The translations under genes were made by a program, and so were the position numbers. From Hyphomicrobiales bacterium (GTDB lineage Bacteria; Pseudomonadota; Alphaproteobacteria; Rhizobiales; Ancalomicrobiaceae): a stretch of 64,000 nt of DNA. Each line of letters begins with the position of its first letter. The first letter of the stretch is position 1. Positions 1-8,512 of this stretch are shown here, in pieces. Below the pieces are notes generated by a model. That model was not told where the DNA came from. It made no database searches and saw only the letters and a program-made list of their open reading frames with translations. The stretch covers positions 1 to 64,000 of the forward strand of contig JAJTBO010000013.1 in NCBI GenBank assembly GCA_021286855.1, written 5' to 3'.

Positions 1-51
1 TCTCACCGCATATCCCTACCTCAAACAGGTCAGGACTTCATGAGGTTGGTA

Positions 52-558
52 TCAGACGGCGGCGAGGTCCTTCAGACGCTCGCGAAAGGCGGGGTCGTCC
101 CAGGCGCCGGAGCCGGTGATGCGGCCGATCTCGCGCCGCTCGGCGTCGAGGAGCACGGTGGTCGGCAGGCCGACCACGCCGAGCGCGCGGGAGGCGGCGC
201 GATCGGGGTCGTGGTAGAGGGCGACCTCGCGAATGGCGAGCTTCTCGACGGTGCGGTCGATCGCATCCCAGCCGAGACGGTCGAGCGAGACGGCGGCGAC
301 GGCGATGCCGGCGTCGCGCAAGTCGCGCTGGAATGCGTCGAGGGCGGGAAATTCCGTCCGGCAGGAGCCGCACCAACTCGCCCAGAAATGGACGAGGGTG
401 AGGCGGGCGGCGAAGTCGTTCGGTCGGACGTCGTGGCCGTCGCGGTTCCGGACGGCGAAGTCGACCGGTCGCGGCGCGGCGAGGATCAGGTCACCGGCGC
501 GGGCGACGCCGGGAAGGAGCGCGAGCGGGGCGGCGAGGAGGAGCCGACGGGTGATCAT
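52..558 (-). CDS. TlpA/ResA-like periplasmic thiol-disulfide oxidoreductase
   Basis: The 168-residue product has an N-terminal export signal (about residues 1-21, with a twin arginine at 4-5) and a thioredoxin fold with active-site motif WCGSC at residues 62-66 and the cis-proline loop GLPTT near 130-134. Proteins of this family reduce disulfides in the periplasm, for example in apocytochromes or copper-site cysteines. The start ATG overlaps the menA-like stop as ATGA, so it is the last gene of the nos operon. An inferred role is keeping cysteines of the nos cytochromes or the CuA ligands of NosZ reduced. The family is clear; the exact target is not. Confidence 0.88.
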   Translation of the reverse strand: MITRRLLLAAPLALLPGVARAGDLILAAPRPVDFAVRNRDGHDVRPNDFAARLTLVHFWASWCGSCRTEFPALDAFQRDLRDAGIAVAAVSLDRLGWDAIDRTVEKLAIREVALYHDPDRAASRALGVVGLPTTVLLDAERREIGRITGSGAWDDPAFRERLKDLAAV

Positions 559-1478
559 GCCAGCCCCCCGAGATAGACGACGGCGATGGCGGCGGCGAGA
601 AGCAGTTGGAAACCGGCGGTGGCGCCGAGCCGGCCGTTCAGTTCGCGACCGATCGGCAATGCGGCGAGGCGCCGGGCGGCGACGACGGCGGGAACGACCA
701 GGAGGGCGATCGCCGCGGCGGCGGGCGGGGTGGCGATCGCGGCGGCGGCGAGCGCGACGGCGCCGAGAAGTTCGCCGGCGTAGAGAACGATCGCGCCTCG
801 CGCGCCGACCAGGATGGCGAGGGTGCGGCGGCCGTTGCGGGCGTCCTCGACGCGGTCGCGATGGTTGTTGACGGTGAGCACCGCGGCGGCGGGCAGGCCG
901 ATCGCGACGCCGAGCAGGACGGCGATCGGCGAGACCCGACCGGCGGCGAGCCATTCGATGCCGCAGACGGCGGCGACGCCGAAATAGGCGACGACGAAGA
1001 GTTCGCCGAGCGGCGTGGCGGAGATCGGGCGCGGTCCGTTCGAATAGGCCCAGGCGGCGATGATCGAGGCGACGCCGATCAGCAGGATCGGCAGGCCGCC
1101 GAAGGCGACGGCGACGAGGCCGGAGCCGACGGCGAGAAGCGTGGCGACGATCGCGCCGCGGCGGACCTCGTCGGCGCTCATCAGGCCGGAGCCGGTCATG
1201 CGCTGGGGCCCGAGCCGGCGCGGGCCGTCGAGGCCACGCGCGCCGTCGGCGGCGTCGTTGGCGAGATTGGTGGCGATCTGGATGGCCAGCGCCGAAAGGG
1301 TGGCGGCGAGGACCGGGGTCCAGGCGAGCCGGCCGAAGGCGGCGTGGGCATGGGCGACGCCGACCAGGATCGGGGCGACGGAGAGGGAGAGCGTGCGCGG
1401 ACGGGCGGCGCGGATCCACAGACCCAACCTACCCTGTGCGTCGACGCCGGCGAGATCGGACACGGCGGGCTCCTTCAC
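555..1478 (-). CDS. menA: MenA-like 1,4-dihydroxy-2-naphthoate polyprenyltransferase (UbiA superfamily)
   Basis: The 307-residue integral membrane protein shows the MenA signature NLANDAADGARGLDGPRR near residues 71-88, a TPLGEL/YFG segment near 155-168 and NNHRD near 204-208, with about eight hydrophobic helices. MenA attaches a prenyl chain to dihydroxynaphthoate in menaquinone synthesis. The chosen GTG start overlaps the nosY stop as GTGA, and its stop overlaps the next start, so it is translationally coupled inside the nos operon. That place is unusual for an organism expected to rely on ubiquinone. No other men genes are in the window. A different aromatic acceptor remains possible. Confidence 0.82.
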   Translation of the reverse strand: MKEPAVSDLAGVDAQGRLGLWIRAARPRTLSLSVAPILVGVAHAHAAFGRLAWTPVLAATLSALAIQIATNLANDAADGARGLDGPRRLGPQRMTGSGLMSADEVRRGAIVATLLAVGSGLVAVAFGGLPILLIGVASIIAAWAYSNGPRPISATPLGELFVVAYFGVAAVCGIEWLAAGRVSPIAVLLGVAIGLPAAAVLTVNNHRDRVEDARNGRRTLAILVGARGAIVLYAGELLGAVALAAAAIATPPAAAAIALLVVPAVVAARRLAALPIGRELNGRLGATAGFQLLLAAAIAVVYLGGLA

Positions 1479-2356
1479 GGCAGATCGCCACGGCGGAAGA
1501 TCGCCCAGCCGCCGAGGGCGGCGAGCGCGCCGAGGACGAGCGGGTAGGCGAAGGACCAGATCATGAAGCCGACCCGGCCGAAGACGTCGAAGACGGTGAA
1601 GGCGGTCGGTCCGAGCAGCACCAACTGCGGGTCGAACAGCAGCATCGAGCCGGTGCGGAAGACCTGGAGCGGATTGAGCATGGCGATGGCGACGACGCCT
1701 TCGATCGGCAGCCGGCCGCGGATCAGCGCGCCGAGCAGCACCAGATCGAGGGCCAGCACCAGGGTCAGCCAGAGCAGGAAGGCGATGGTCTGGGCGGTGT
1801 CGACCGAGCGGGTCAGGGCCGAGATCAGGAAGCCGAGGCCGACGAAGACGAAGATCATGGCGAGCAGCAGACCGACGTCGAAGCCGAGCTCGATCCACGG
1901 CACGACGACGCCGCGCGCCACGCCGTAGACCACGGCGGCGAGCAGGGCGGCGACGACCGGCGCGGAGGCCAGGACATAGCGGCCGACGAAACGGCCGGCG
2001 TACCAGGCGCCGATGCCGACCGGCAGGCCGAGGACATATTCGAAGACGCCGGCCTCGCGGTCGCCGGCGAGCGAGCGCACCGTGGTGATCAGGATGAAGA
2101 TCGGCACGATCGCCATGGTGAGCTGGATGTAGGTGACGAGGGTGCGCGACAGGCCGGTGAAGCCGAGGACGCGGCTCTCGGTCAGGCCGAAGACCAGCAG
2201 GACGCCGACGAGGGCGAAGAACACCGCCGCATAGATGGCGAACCAACGGGCGCGGAACGCCTCGGCGATCTCAAGGCGGAAGGTCGCGGCGAAACCGGTC
2301 CAGAAGACCTTTTCGCCGGTGGGGAGGTCGTCGGCGGCGAGAGCGGGGGCGCGCAA
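1475..2356 (-). CDS. nosY: NosY, ABC transporter permease for NosZ maturation
   Basis: This 293-residue polytopic membrane protein has about six transmembrane segments, beginning near residues 40-57 and 80-95, and the typical NosY block with GDREAGVFEYVLGLP near residues 98-112. NosY pairs with the ATPase NosF; together with NosD they deliver sulfur/copper species for assembly of the NosZ CuZ centre. It lies 16 bp after nosL and overlaps the menA-like gene by GTGA. Length and neighbours match the family, so the assignment is secure. Confidence 0.93.
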   Translation of the reverse strand: MRAPALAADDLPTGEKVFWTGFAATFRLEIAEAFRARWFAIYAAVFFALVGVLLVFGLTESRVLGFTGLSRTLVTYIQLTMAIVPIFILITTVRSLAGDREAGVFEYVLGLPVGIGAWYAGRFVGRYVLASAPVVAALLAAVVYGVARGVVVPWIELGFDVGLLLAMIFVFVGLGFLISALTRSVDTAQTIAFLLWLTLVLALDLVLLGALIRGRLPIEGVVAIAMLNPLQVFRTGSMLLFDPQLVLLGPTAFTVFDVFGRVGFMIWSFAYPLVLGALAALGGWAIFRRGDLP

Positions 2357-2372
2357 GAGTTCTCTCCTCGTC

Positions 2373-2858
2373 TCAGGCGTGATGTTCGCAGGCCGCCTTG
2401 TCGCGGATGGCGGCGACGGCGGCAGGGAAGTCGAGCCGGTAGGCCGGGCCGCTTCCTGCGGAATGGGAATAGCCCATCGGCGTGACGCTGTCGTCGCGGT
2501 AATGGGCGGCGCGGGCGTCGAGCCAGACGTCGGGGGCGGCGTCGTCGGTCACCCAGAAGGGCGCCTCCGCCCGGTCGGCGAGGCCCGATTCGGAGGCCGC
2601 GAGCACGGCGCAGCCGAAGTCGTCGTAGATGTGGGCGCGGTTGGTCTCCGGATCCCAGACCTCGGCGGCGAAGCGGCGGTCGGCGAAGGTCATGTGGCAG
2701 AACTCACAGACGTCCCGGCCCCACTTGATCTTGCGCGGCGCCGGCGTGGCGGGGGCGCAGGCGACCAGCGGTGGGAATGCGGCGGCGAACACGGCGAGGC
2801 GGAGCGCCTCGCGTCGGGTCGGGCCGGCGAAGAGGTCAGCGATCGGCGAGGAGGCCAT
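2373..2858 (-). CDS. nosL: NosL, copper chaperone lipoprotein
   Basis: The 161-residue protein has an arginine-paired signal (TRREALRL, residues 14-21) ending in the lipobox LVAC, so Cys34 should be lipidated. The metal-binding motif CEFCHMTF at residues 51-58 is typical of NosL, an outer or periplasmic Cu(I) chaperone that feeds NosZ. The ATG at 2858 was chosen because it gives the full signal sequence; the start lies 23 bp inside the end of nosF. Here the gene order is nosF-nosL-nosY, which differs from the common nosFYL order. Confidence 0.92.
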   Translation of the reverse strand: MASSPIADLFAGPTRREALRLAVFAAAFPPLVACAPATPAPRKIKWGRDVCEFCHMTFADRRFAAEVWDPETNRAHIYDDFGCAVLAASESGLADRAEAPFWVTDDAAPDVWLDARAAHYRDDSVTPMGYSHSAGSGPAYRLDFPAAVAAIRDKAACEHHA

Positions 2859-3744
2859 CGTGCGCGTCCTCCCGTGCAATCGACGCGTCGGGCGCGGCGG
2901 GGGTCCGGTCGTCCATGGCGAGCGAGCGGACGAGGCCGGCATGGCGGGCGACGAAGCCGAGGAAGCGCAGGCGGTCGGGGCCGGCGATCGATCCCGACCA
3001 CCGGTCCGCGTCGCGGACGAGGCCCCAGTCGGCGGCGGCGCGGGCGAAGCTCGCCTCTTCGCGAGCGGTCTCCAGCGCCACTTCGAAGACGGAGCCGAGC
3101 GCGCCGACGTCGGTGACGGTGTCGTCGAGGACGATGCGGCCGCGCTCCAGTTCGATGACGCGATTGACCAGGGCGGCGATCTCGTCGATGCGGTGCGAAG
3201 AGATGATCATCGTCGCGTCGGCGCGTTCGGCGAGCAGATCGAACAGGCTGGCGCGGGCGGCCGGGTCGAGGTTGGCGGCCGGCTCGTCGAGGATCAGCAT
3301 CCGGGTCGGGCGGCCGAGGGCGAGCGCGATCAGGAGCTTCTGCTTCATGCCGCCGGAGAGCCGAACGAAGGGACGGCGGGCGATCTGGTCGACGTCGAGG
3401 CCCATGCGTTCGGCGACCGCGCCCATGTCGGCGACGTCGCCGCGGCTGACGTCGGCGACGTAGCGCATCAGCGCGGCGACCGGCATCTCGAGGCGCGGCG
3501 CGATCTGCGGCACGAAGCCGACGAGGCGCAGCACCTCGGTGCGGTCGCGGCGCGGATCGCGGCCGTCGATGGTGACGCGGCCTTCGTGGACATATTCGCC
3601 GAGCAGGCAACGGAACAGCGTCGTCTTGCCGGCGCCGTTCGAGCCGATCAGGGCGATACGCTGGCCGGCGGGGATCTCGAGATCGATGTCGTCGAGGATG
3701 CGCGCGGCGCCGAAGGTCTTGGCGACGCCCTTCAGGGTGATCAT
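2836..3744 (-). CDS. nosF: NosF, ABC transporter ATPase
   Basis: The 302-residue ATPase has Walker A GSNGAGKT (34-41), a Q-loop near 80, signature LSGGM (129-133) and Walker B MLILDEPAANLDP (149-161) with the switch histidine near 184. It energises NosY/NosD in assembly of the NosZ copper-sulfide centre. The C-terminal 80 residues after the nucleotide-binding domain are acidic, as in other NosF proteins. A 109-bp gap separates it from nosH upstream, and its end overlaps nosL. Confidence 0.93.
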   Translation of the reverse strand: MITLKGVAKTFGAARILDDIDLEIPAGQRIALIGSNGAGKTTLFRCLLGEYVHEGRVTIDGRDPRRDRTEVLRLVGFVPQIAPRLEMPVAALMRYVADVSRGDVADMGAVAERMGLDVDQIARRPFVRLSGGMKQKLLIALALGRPTRMLILDEPAANLDPAARASLFDLLAERADATMIISSHRIDEIAALVNRVIELERGRIVLDDTVTDVGALGSVFEVALETAREEASFARAAADWGLVRDADRWSGSIAGPDRLRFLGFVARHAGLVRSLAMDDRTPAAPDASIAREDAHDGLLADR

Positions 3745-3853
3745 CGGCTTCTTCCGTCCCGTTTCATGATCGACCGTGGGCCGAGCCCGCGGTCCCTGGC
3801 GGTCGACGCGCGCGCCCCTCGCGAACGTCGATCCGGTTCTCTTCTTCCGGCCC

Positions 3854-4858
3854 TCACTCGGCCGCTTCCGGCGCGCGCGAGAGCCCCTTGACGTCGAACT
3901 TGAGCGCACCGGACGGGCAGACGTCGATGCACATGGCGCAACGGGTGCAGTCCGGTCCGATCGGCGTCTCGGTCTCGCGACCATAGCCGAGTTTGGTCAT
4001 CTCCAACACGTGGGGGACCAAGCAGACGTCGCGGCACTTGCCCTCGTGGAAGCAATTGTCGGCGATGTGGAGGATTCTGACCGGCGCGACGGTTCCCGCA
4101 ATGCCATAAGTCAAGCCGATCGGGCAGACGTAACGGCACCAGAAGCGGCGCGACCACAGAACCTCGACGGCGAGCAGCAGCGCCACCCAGATCAGACCGA
4201 TCAGCGTGCCGTAGGTGATCGCCCGCGACAGGATGCCGACCGGTGAGATCGTCTCGAACAGCGTGTAGCCGGAGGCGAAGGCGAGGCCGGCGAAGATCAC
4301 GAAGAGCACCGGCCGGAGCCGCCGATCGAGGGCGTGATCCTTGACCAGCCGTTTCTCGGCGAGCGTCAGGTGCAGCTTTTCGGCGATCTCGGAGAGCAGG
4401 TGATAGGGGCAGACCCAGGAGCAGAAGGCGCGCCCGCCGGCGATCAGATAGAGCAGGAACACGGTCGTCACGCCGATCACCAGATTGAGGACGACGTGGC
4501 CGTGCGCCAGCATCAGCTGGAGCGAGGAGTTCAGATCGGCGAAGTGGAAGCCGACGACGCGCGAGGCGGTCAGCGCGCCTTCGATCAGCTGCAGGTCGAC
4601 CTTGAAGGAGGCGAGGAACAGGCCGTTGATCAGGATGATCGAGGCCCAGCGCCGCCAGCGCCACTTGTTCGAGGTCTGGTCGTGTTCACGTTCGGCCTTG
4701 ATCGCCTCCTTGCGGCGCTTGCGCTCCTCCGGCGTCTTCTTGAAGGCGAGGAGGTCGACCATCGCCGGCGTCATGTCGGCGGCGGTCGGCTTCACCGGCG
4801 TTCCGCCGAGCATCTGGCGGAGGCCGTCGAGGGTGCGGGAGAGGAAACCGGGGGTCAT
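3854..4858 (-). CDS. nosH: NosH, NapH-like membrane quinol dehydrogenase subunit of the nos cluster
   Basis: The 334-residue protein has four or more transmembrane segments, the two CxxxCP motifs CSWVCP (146-151) and CRYVCP (241-246) facing the cytoplasm, and a C-terminal ferredoxin motif CTRCAMCIDVC (304-314). A preceding cysteine group (C269, C275, C279) is spaced unlike a normal 4Fe-4S motif. NapH-type proteins pair with NapG/NosG to take electrons from quinol to the periplasm; in clade II nos clusters they are thought to serve NosZ. The long charged N-terminus (residues 35-70) is unusual compared with short NapH. It overlaps nosG by ATGA. Confidence 0.88.
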   Translation of the reverse strand: MTPGFLSRTLDGLRQMLGGTPVKPTAADMTPAMVDLLAFKKTPEERKRRKEAIKAEREHDQTSNKWRWRRWASIILINGLFLASFKVDLQLIEGALTASRVVGFHFADLNSSLQLMLAHGHVVLNLVIGVTTVFLLYLIAGGRAFCSWVCPYHLLSEIAEKLHLTLAEKRLVKDHALDRRLRPVLFVIFAGLAFASGYTLFETISPVGILSRAITYGTLIGLIWVALLLAVEVLWSRRFWCRYVCPIGLTYGIAGTVAPVRILHIADNCFHEGKCRDVCLVPHVLEMTKLGYGRETETPIGPDCTRCAMCIDVCPSGALKFDVKGLSRAPEAAE

Positions 4859-5634
4859 GCGCTCTTCCTCGCGGGATCGCGGCCGATGGTCGTCACCTTC
4901 ACTTCGATGGCGACCGGCTCGACGGGGCACATCATCTCGCAGACGCCGCAGCCGACGCAGGCGGATTTGACGACCGGGGTCCGGCGTTTGTCGTTCGGAT
5001 CGGCCGAGAGCGGTTCGAGGGCGATGGCGTCTTCGATCGGGCAGGTCTGGACGCAGAGGTCGCAGAGCTCGAGGTCGTAGGCGTGACCCTTGACCGGCTG
5101 CGCCTTCCAGCGGTCGACCTCCGACCAGCGCAGGACGCCGTCGAAGGCGCCGCCGCGCGCCGCACCCTTCCAGCCCTTGCCCTGGCGCGCCAGACAGGCG
5201 TCCGGTCGGGCGAGCGCGGCCACGCCCATCTTCACCTGTTCCTTCTTGTCGATCAGGTGGGAGAGCGCGCCGGTCGGGCAGGCGAGGATGCACTGGGTGG
5301 CGTCGCAGGAGAAGTCGCAGGCCTGGTCGCGGGCGACGATGTAGGGCGTGCCGTTCGACAGGCCGTCGTTCAGGTCGGCGAGCTCGATCGCCTCGATCGG
5401 GCAGACCTGAACGCACTGGCCGCACTTGATGCAGGCGGCGAGGAAGGCCTCTTCGTCGATGGCGCCGGGGGGCCTGAGACGCGGCGCGGCGAGCGCCAGC
5501 TTGTGTTGCAGCAGGCCGACGAGGGACGCGCCGACGACGGCCGAGCCGACGGCGACGGAACGCAGGAAGCGTCGGCGTTCTTCGCCGCCCTTGGCGAGGC
5601 GTTTCTCCGGCCGGTCCGGGGTTTCGTCCGTCAT
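4855..5634 (-). CDS. nosG: NosG, NapG-like periplasmic iron-sulfur protein
   Basis: The 259-residue protein begins with a twin-arginine signal (RRRFLRS near 20-26) and carries four 4Fe-4S ferredoxin-type motifs: C68-C78, C106-C119 (odd spacing), C191-C198 and C226-C236. It should be a Tat-exported electron carrier that couples NosH to periplasmic cytochromes. It overlaps nosD upstream and nosH downstream by ATGA. A second NapG/NapH pair is encoded in the nap operon at 15596-17379. Its place in the nos cluster next to nosD and nosB separates it from napG. Confidence 0.88.
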   Translation of the reverse strand: MTDETPDRPEKRLAKGGEERRRFLRSVAVGSAVVGASLVGLLQHKLALAAPRLRPPGAIDEEAFLAACIKCGQCVQVCPIEAIELADLNDGLSNGTPYIVARDQACDFSCDATQCILACPTGALSHLIDKKEQVKMGVAALARPDACLARQGKGWKGAARGGAFDGVLRWSEVDRWKAQPVKGHAYDLELCDLCVQTCPIEDAIALEPLSADPNDKRRTPVVKSACVGCGVCEMMCPVEPVAIEVKVTTIGRDPARKSA

Positions 5635-7055
5635 GATCTTCTCTCCAGGGCCGCGGTGCCGCGCGCGCCGACGTCCTTCGGCATGTCGATGAGCGGGGCG
5701 CCGTCGCGCATGATCAGGCGCGGGTCGATGAGCGAGCCGAGCCGCTCGACGAAGTCGACCAGTTCGAGCGAGGGCGCGGCGCGGAAGAACTGGGCGTCCG
5801 GCACGTCCTGCCACAGGCGGTCGGCCCAGCTCCAGTTCTCGTAGGGCGTGTCGCCGACGCCGTCGTGGTTGCGATCGAAGCCTTCCCAGTCGTCCCAGTG
5901 GTTGGAGGTCCACTTGTTGCGGTTGGCCGACCCGGTCGAGAGCACCGTCACCGAGGTGTGGTTGCCGATGAAGGCGTTGTGCTCGAAGCTGTTGCCGTCC
6001 CAATCGGAATGGAAGGCGACGCCGACGCCGTTGTAGGCGATGCGGTTCTCACGGAAGAGGTTGAAGCCTTCCGGGTCGTAAGGCGACGCATCCATGAAGA
6101 CGCCGCGGGCGTTGGCGAAGAAGTCGTTGTGGATCACCCGCGTGTTCGACGATTCCTTGAAGCCGAGGCCGATGCCCGAGGGGCCCTGGCTGTAGTGGAT
6201 GACGTTGTCGATGACGTCGTTGTCGTTGGCGTACATCAGGAAGATGCCGACGGTGTTCGACAAGAACGAGTTCCCGTTGAGCTTGTTCTTGTGCGAATAC
6301 ATCAAGTGAATGCCGTAACGGCTGTCGAGGATGCGGTTGCCGGTGACGATGTTGTCGGTCGAGTACCAGACGACGGTGTCGCGGACGTTGGTGATCTCGT
6401 TGTCCTCGATGCGGTTGCCGTTCGAATACCAGACGCGGACGCTGTCGCCGCGCAGGGCCTGGGGCAGGTCCTTGGAGCCGATCTTGTTGCGGCGGATGAT
6501 GTTGAAATCGGCCTGTTTCAATTCGAAGCCGAACAGACAGTCTTCGATGACGTTGTCCTTGAAGATGCCGTTGCGGGCGCGCAGGCGGACGGCGCTGTCG
6601 GTGGTCTCGTGACGGTCGCCGGAATTGCGCAGGGTCAGACCGGTCAGCACCACGTCGTTGGCGGTGACGGTGAGGAGCGAGCCGATGCCGCCGCCGTCGA
6701 CGATCGTTCCGCCCGGCACGCCGTCGATGCGCATGGTGCGGTCGATCTTGCCGGGGGCCGCGTAGATCTTCGCCTCGAGCTTCAGCACGCCGCCGGTCGG
6801 CGTGGCGTCGATCAGCGGCTGAAGGGCGACCGCTCCGGGGGGGAAGCGGCGCAGATCCTCCATCTCGTCTTCGGAGCGCGGATCGGGCGCGGGCGGATGA
6901 TGGTCGGCGAAGCCGGCGTCGCGGGTCAGATCCTCGACGCCGCGGGTCTCCGCCCATCGGACCGCGCCCCAGCCGATCAGGCCGACGACCGCGAAGGTCG
7001 CGGCGAGACCGAGGAGGCCGCGCAGAAGACGGGCGAAGGACACGCGGACAGCCAT
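5631..7055 (-). CDS. nosD: NosD, periplasmic copper-assembly protein with beta-helix repeats
   Basis: The 474-residue protein has an N-terminal hydrophobic segment (about 10-32) for export, then a right-handed parallel beta-helix of N/D/G-rich repeats from about 130 to 370, typical of CASH-domain NosD. NosD works with NosF and NosY to build the copper-sulfide centre of NosZ. The start lies 10 bp after nosB and the stop overlaps nosG. It appears intact. Confidence 0.94.
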   Translation of the reverse strand: MAVRVSFARLLRGLLGLAATFAVVGLIGWGAVRWAETRGVEDLTRDAGFADHHPPAPDPRSEDEMEDLRRFPPGAVALQPLIDATPTGGVLKLEAKIYAAPGKIDRTMRIDGVPGGTIVDGGGIGSLLTVTANDVVLTGLTLRNSGDRHETTDSAVRLRARNGIFKDNVIEDCLFGFELKQADFNIIRRNKIGSKDLPQALRGDSVRVWYSNGNRIEDNEITNVRDTVVWYSTDNIVTGNRILDSRYGIHLMYSHKNKLNGNSFLSNTVGIFLMYANDNDVIDNVIHYSQGPSGIGLGFKESSNTRVIHNDFFANARGVFMDASPYDPEGFNLFRENRIAYNGVGVAFHSDWDGNSFEHNAFIGNHTSVTVLSTGSANRNKWTSNHWDDWEGFDRNHDGVGDTPYENWSWADRLWQDVPDAQFFRAAPSLELVDFVERLGSLIDPRLIMRDGAPLIDMPKDVGARGTAALERRS

Positions 7056-7065
7056 CGACCTCTCC

Positions 7066-8256
7066 TCAATCCTTGGCCGAGGCGGGAAGCGACCGGCGCA
7101 TCAGGGCGGCGAGCGCCATGAAACCGGCGACGGCGCACATCAGGCCGAAGCCGAGGGCCGGGTAGGAGTGGGTGGAGAACTGCGCCACCTTGCCCTCGCC
7201 GAAGACGGTCGGCATGAACGGCTTCAGCGTGAAGGCGCCCATGGCGTTGAGGCTGTGGCCGTACCACCAGAGCCACGACGAATATTCGACGATGAAGCCG
7301 ATCGGCAGGATCATCGGCACTGCGGCGAGCGCCACGAAGAGGGGCGAGCGCGGACGGCGGGCGACCCACAGGAAGGCCAGCATGGCGACGAGCAGCGCGC
7401 CGTAGACGATGTGGGTGGCGGTCTTCATCACCGCGACGAGACGGCCGTTCTTCACGGGTTCGTTGAACCAGCGGCCGAGGCTCTCCTCGTAGTGCCAGGC
7501 CATCACGTCGACGCCGCGGCTCGACCAGGGCTTCGGCTCGACGCCGAGCTCGACCGGGCGCTTCATCTCGTAGAGGGCCCTCAGGACATCGACGAGCTGG
7601 GCCTTGGTGGCGGCGGCGTCGGCCTTCGGCGCGGTCGGATCGACGACGATGCCGCTCTTGGCGAGCGATTCCTTGAGCTGGCGAACGACCGGGTGGAGCG
7701 CTTCGTCGCGACCCTCGTCCTCGGCGCGGCCGAGGCTGTCGACGAGGCCGGCGACCCAGCCGCGACCGAGATACTGGACGCCGTCGGCGGTGTAGAGCGC
7801 CAGCGTCATCCACACCGCGGTGGCGGCGAAACCGAGCCCCATGACGACGGTGCGGGCGTTCACGCCGGGCACGGCGAAGCCGACGATCAGCACGCCGATG
7901 AAGGCGAAGAGGAAGGGCGAGAGGAGCTTTTCGACCGGACCGCCGGAAGCGATCGGATACATGCCGACGAAGTGGTTGATGGTGTCCATCTCATGGACGC
8001 AATCGAGCGCTTCCTTCTCGAGGACCTCGGCCGACTGGCGCATCTGGCAGCCGTTGGCGACGCGGTCGACGTGGAAGAGGATCTTGACGCCGTCGGGGAA
8101 GGTCTGGGCCGGATAGTTGGGGGCTTTGAGCGACACCCACCAGGCGGGCGCGTAATAGGTCGCGCCGAGGGCGAGCAGGGCGAGGAGCGCGAAGACGCGG
8201 AAGAGGATCGCGGTGCGACCGCTCGACGACCGCTCGGCCGGGGGGGTGGAGGACAT
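7066..8256 (-). CDS. nosB: NosB-like membrane protein of clade II nos clusters
   Basis: The 396-residue membrane protein has hydrophobic segments near residues 18-34, 111-131, 133-158, 277-296, 300-328 and 365-388, with large hydrophilic loops. Neither a haem motif nor an Fe-S motif is visible. Position between the nos cytochromes and nosD, plus size, matches the NosB protein found in atypical (clade II) nos operons. There it is thought to be involved in quinol-linked electron supply, though its activity is not proven. The identification leans on context more than on catalytic motifs. Confidence 0.75.
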   Translation of the reverse strand: MSSTPPAERSSSGRTAILFRVFALLALLALGATYYAPAWWVSLKAPNYPAQTFPDGVKILFHVDRVANGCQMRQSAEVLEKEALDCVHEMDTINHFVGMYPIASGGPVEKLLSPFLFAFIGVLIVGFAVPGVNARTVVMGLGFAATAVWMTLALYTADGVQYLGRGWVAGLVDSLGRAEDEGRDEALHPVVRQLKESLAKSGIVVDPTAPKADAAATKAQLVDVLRALYEMKRPVELGVEPKPWSSRGVDVMAWHYEESLGRWFNEPVKNGRLVAVMKTATHIVYGALLVAMLAFLWVARRPRSPLFVALAAVPMILPIGFIVEYSSWLWWYGHSLNAMGAFTLKPFMPTVFGEGKVAQFSTHSYPALGFGLMCAVAGFMALAALMRRSLPASAKD

Positions 8257-8273
8257 CGATCACTCTCCTGATG

Positions 8274-8289
8274 CGCGTGACGTCACGCG
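8274..8289. promoter_or_regulatory. 16-bp perfect palindrome upstream of nosB
   Basis: CGCGTGACGTCACGCG is a perfect palindrome 18 bp upstream of the nosB start. It contains CGTGA and TCACG half-sites facing opposite to the operators upstream of nosZ, nirS and napF. It may be an operator for an internal nosB promoter. There is no direct evidence of binding. Confidence 0.4.
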
Positions 8290-8370
8290 GGCGTCGGTCG
8301 GGTTGCGTCGTGGCGGACGACGCAAAGTTGGTTTTCGAATGGAGCTTGGCCGAGACGGCGCGATCACTCC

Positions 8371-8384
8371 TTGAGATATGACAA
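8371..8384 (-). promoter_or_regulatory. Possible FNR/DNR-type box upstream of nosB
   Basis: TTGAGATATGACAA has half-sites TTGAG and TTGTC, each four of five matches to the FNR/DNR consensus TTGAT/TTGAC. It lies about 115 bp upstream of nosB, after the hairpins that follow the second cytochrome. If real, it gives the maturation genes their own anaerobic promoter. Confidence 0.3.
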
Positions 8385-8425
8385 GTCGCTCATGCGATTG
8401 GGGAAAACGTGCCCTGCCGAAACGA

Positions 8426-8466
8426 CGAGAGCCGCACGGGACGCGGGCACGGTCCGGCGGCTCTCG
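8426..8466 (-). terminator. Stem-loop between second nos cytochrome and nosB (distal)
   Basis: A perfect 10-bp stem (CGAGAGCCGC with GCGGCTCTCG) encloses 21 nt. It is the second of two hairpins after the cytochrome stop codon. No long T-run follows, so it may stabilise or process the mRNA rather than stop transcription fully. Confidence 0.5.
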
Positions 8467-8481
8467 CGACGGGCGGGCGGT

Positions 8482-8503
8482 GGAGCGCCGCGGGCGGCGC
8501 TCC
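8482..8503 (-). terminator. Stem-loop directly after second nos cytochrome (proximal)
   Basis: A 9-bp stem (GGAGCGCCG with CGGCGCTCC) with a 4-nt loop starts 10 nt after the cytochrome stop codon. With the distal hairpin it makes a tandem pair, as after nosZ. Confidence 0.5.
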
Positions 8504-8512
8504 CGAGCCGGA

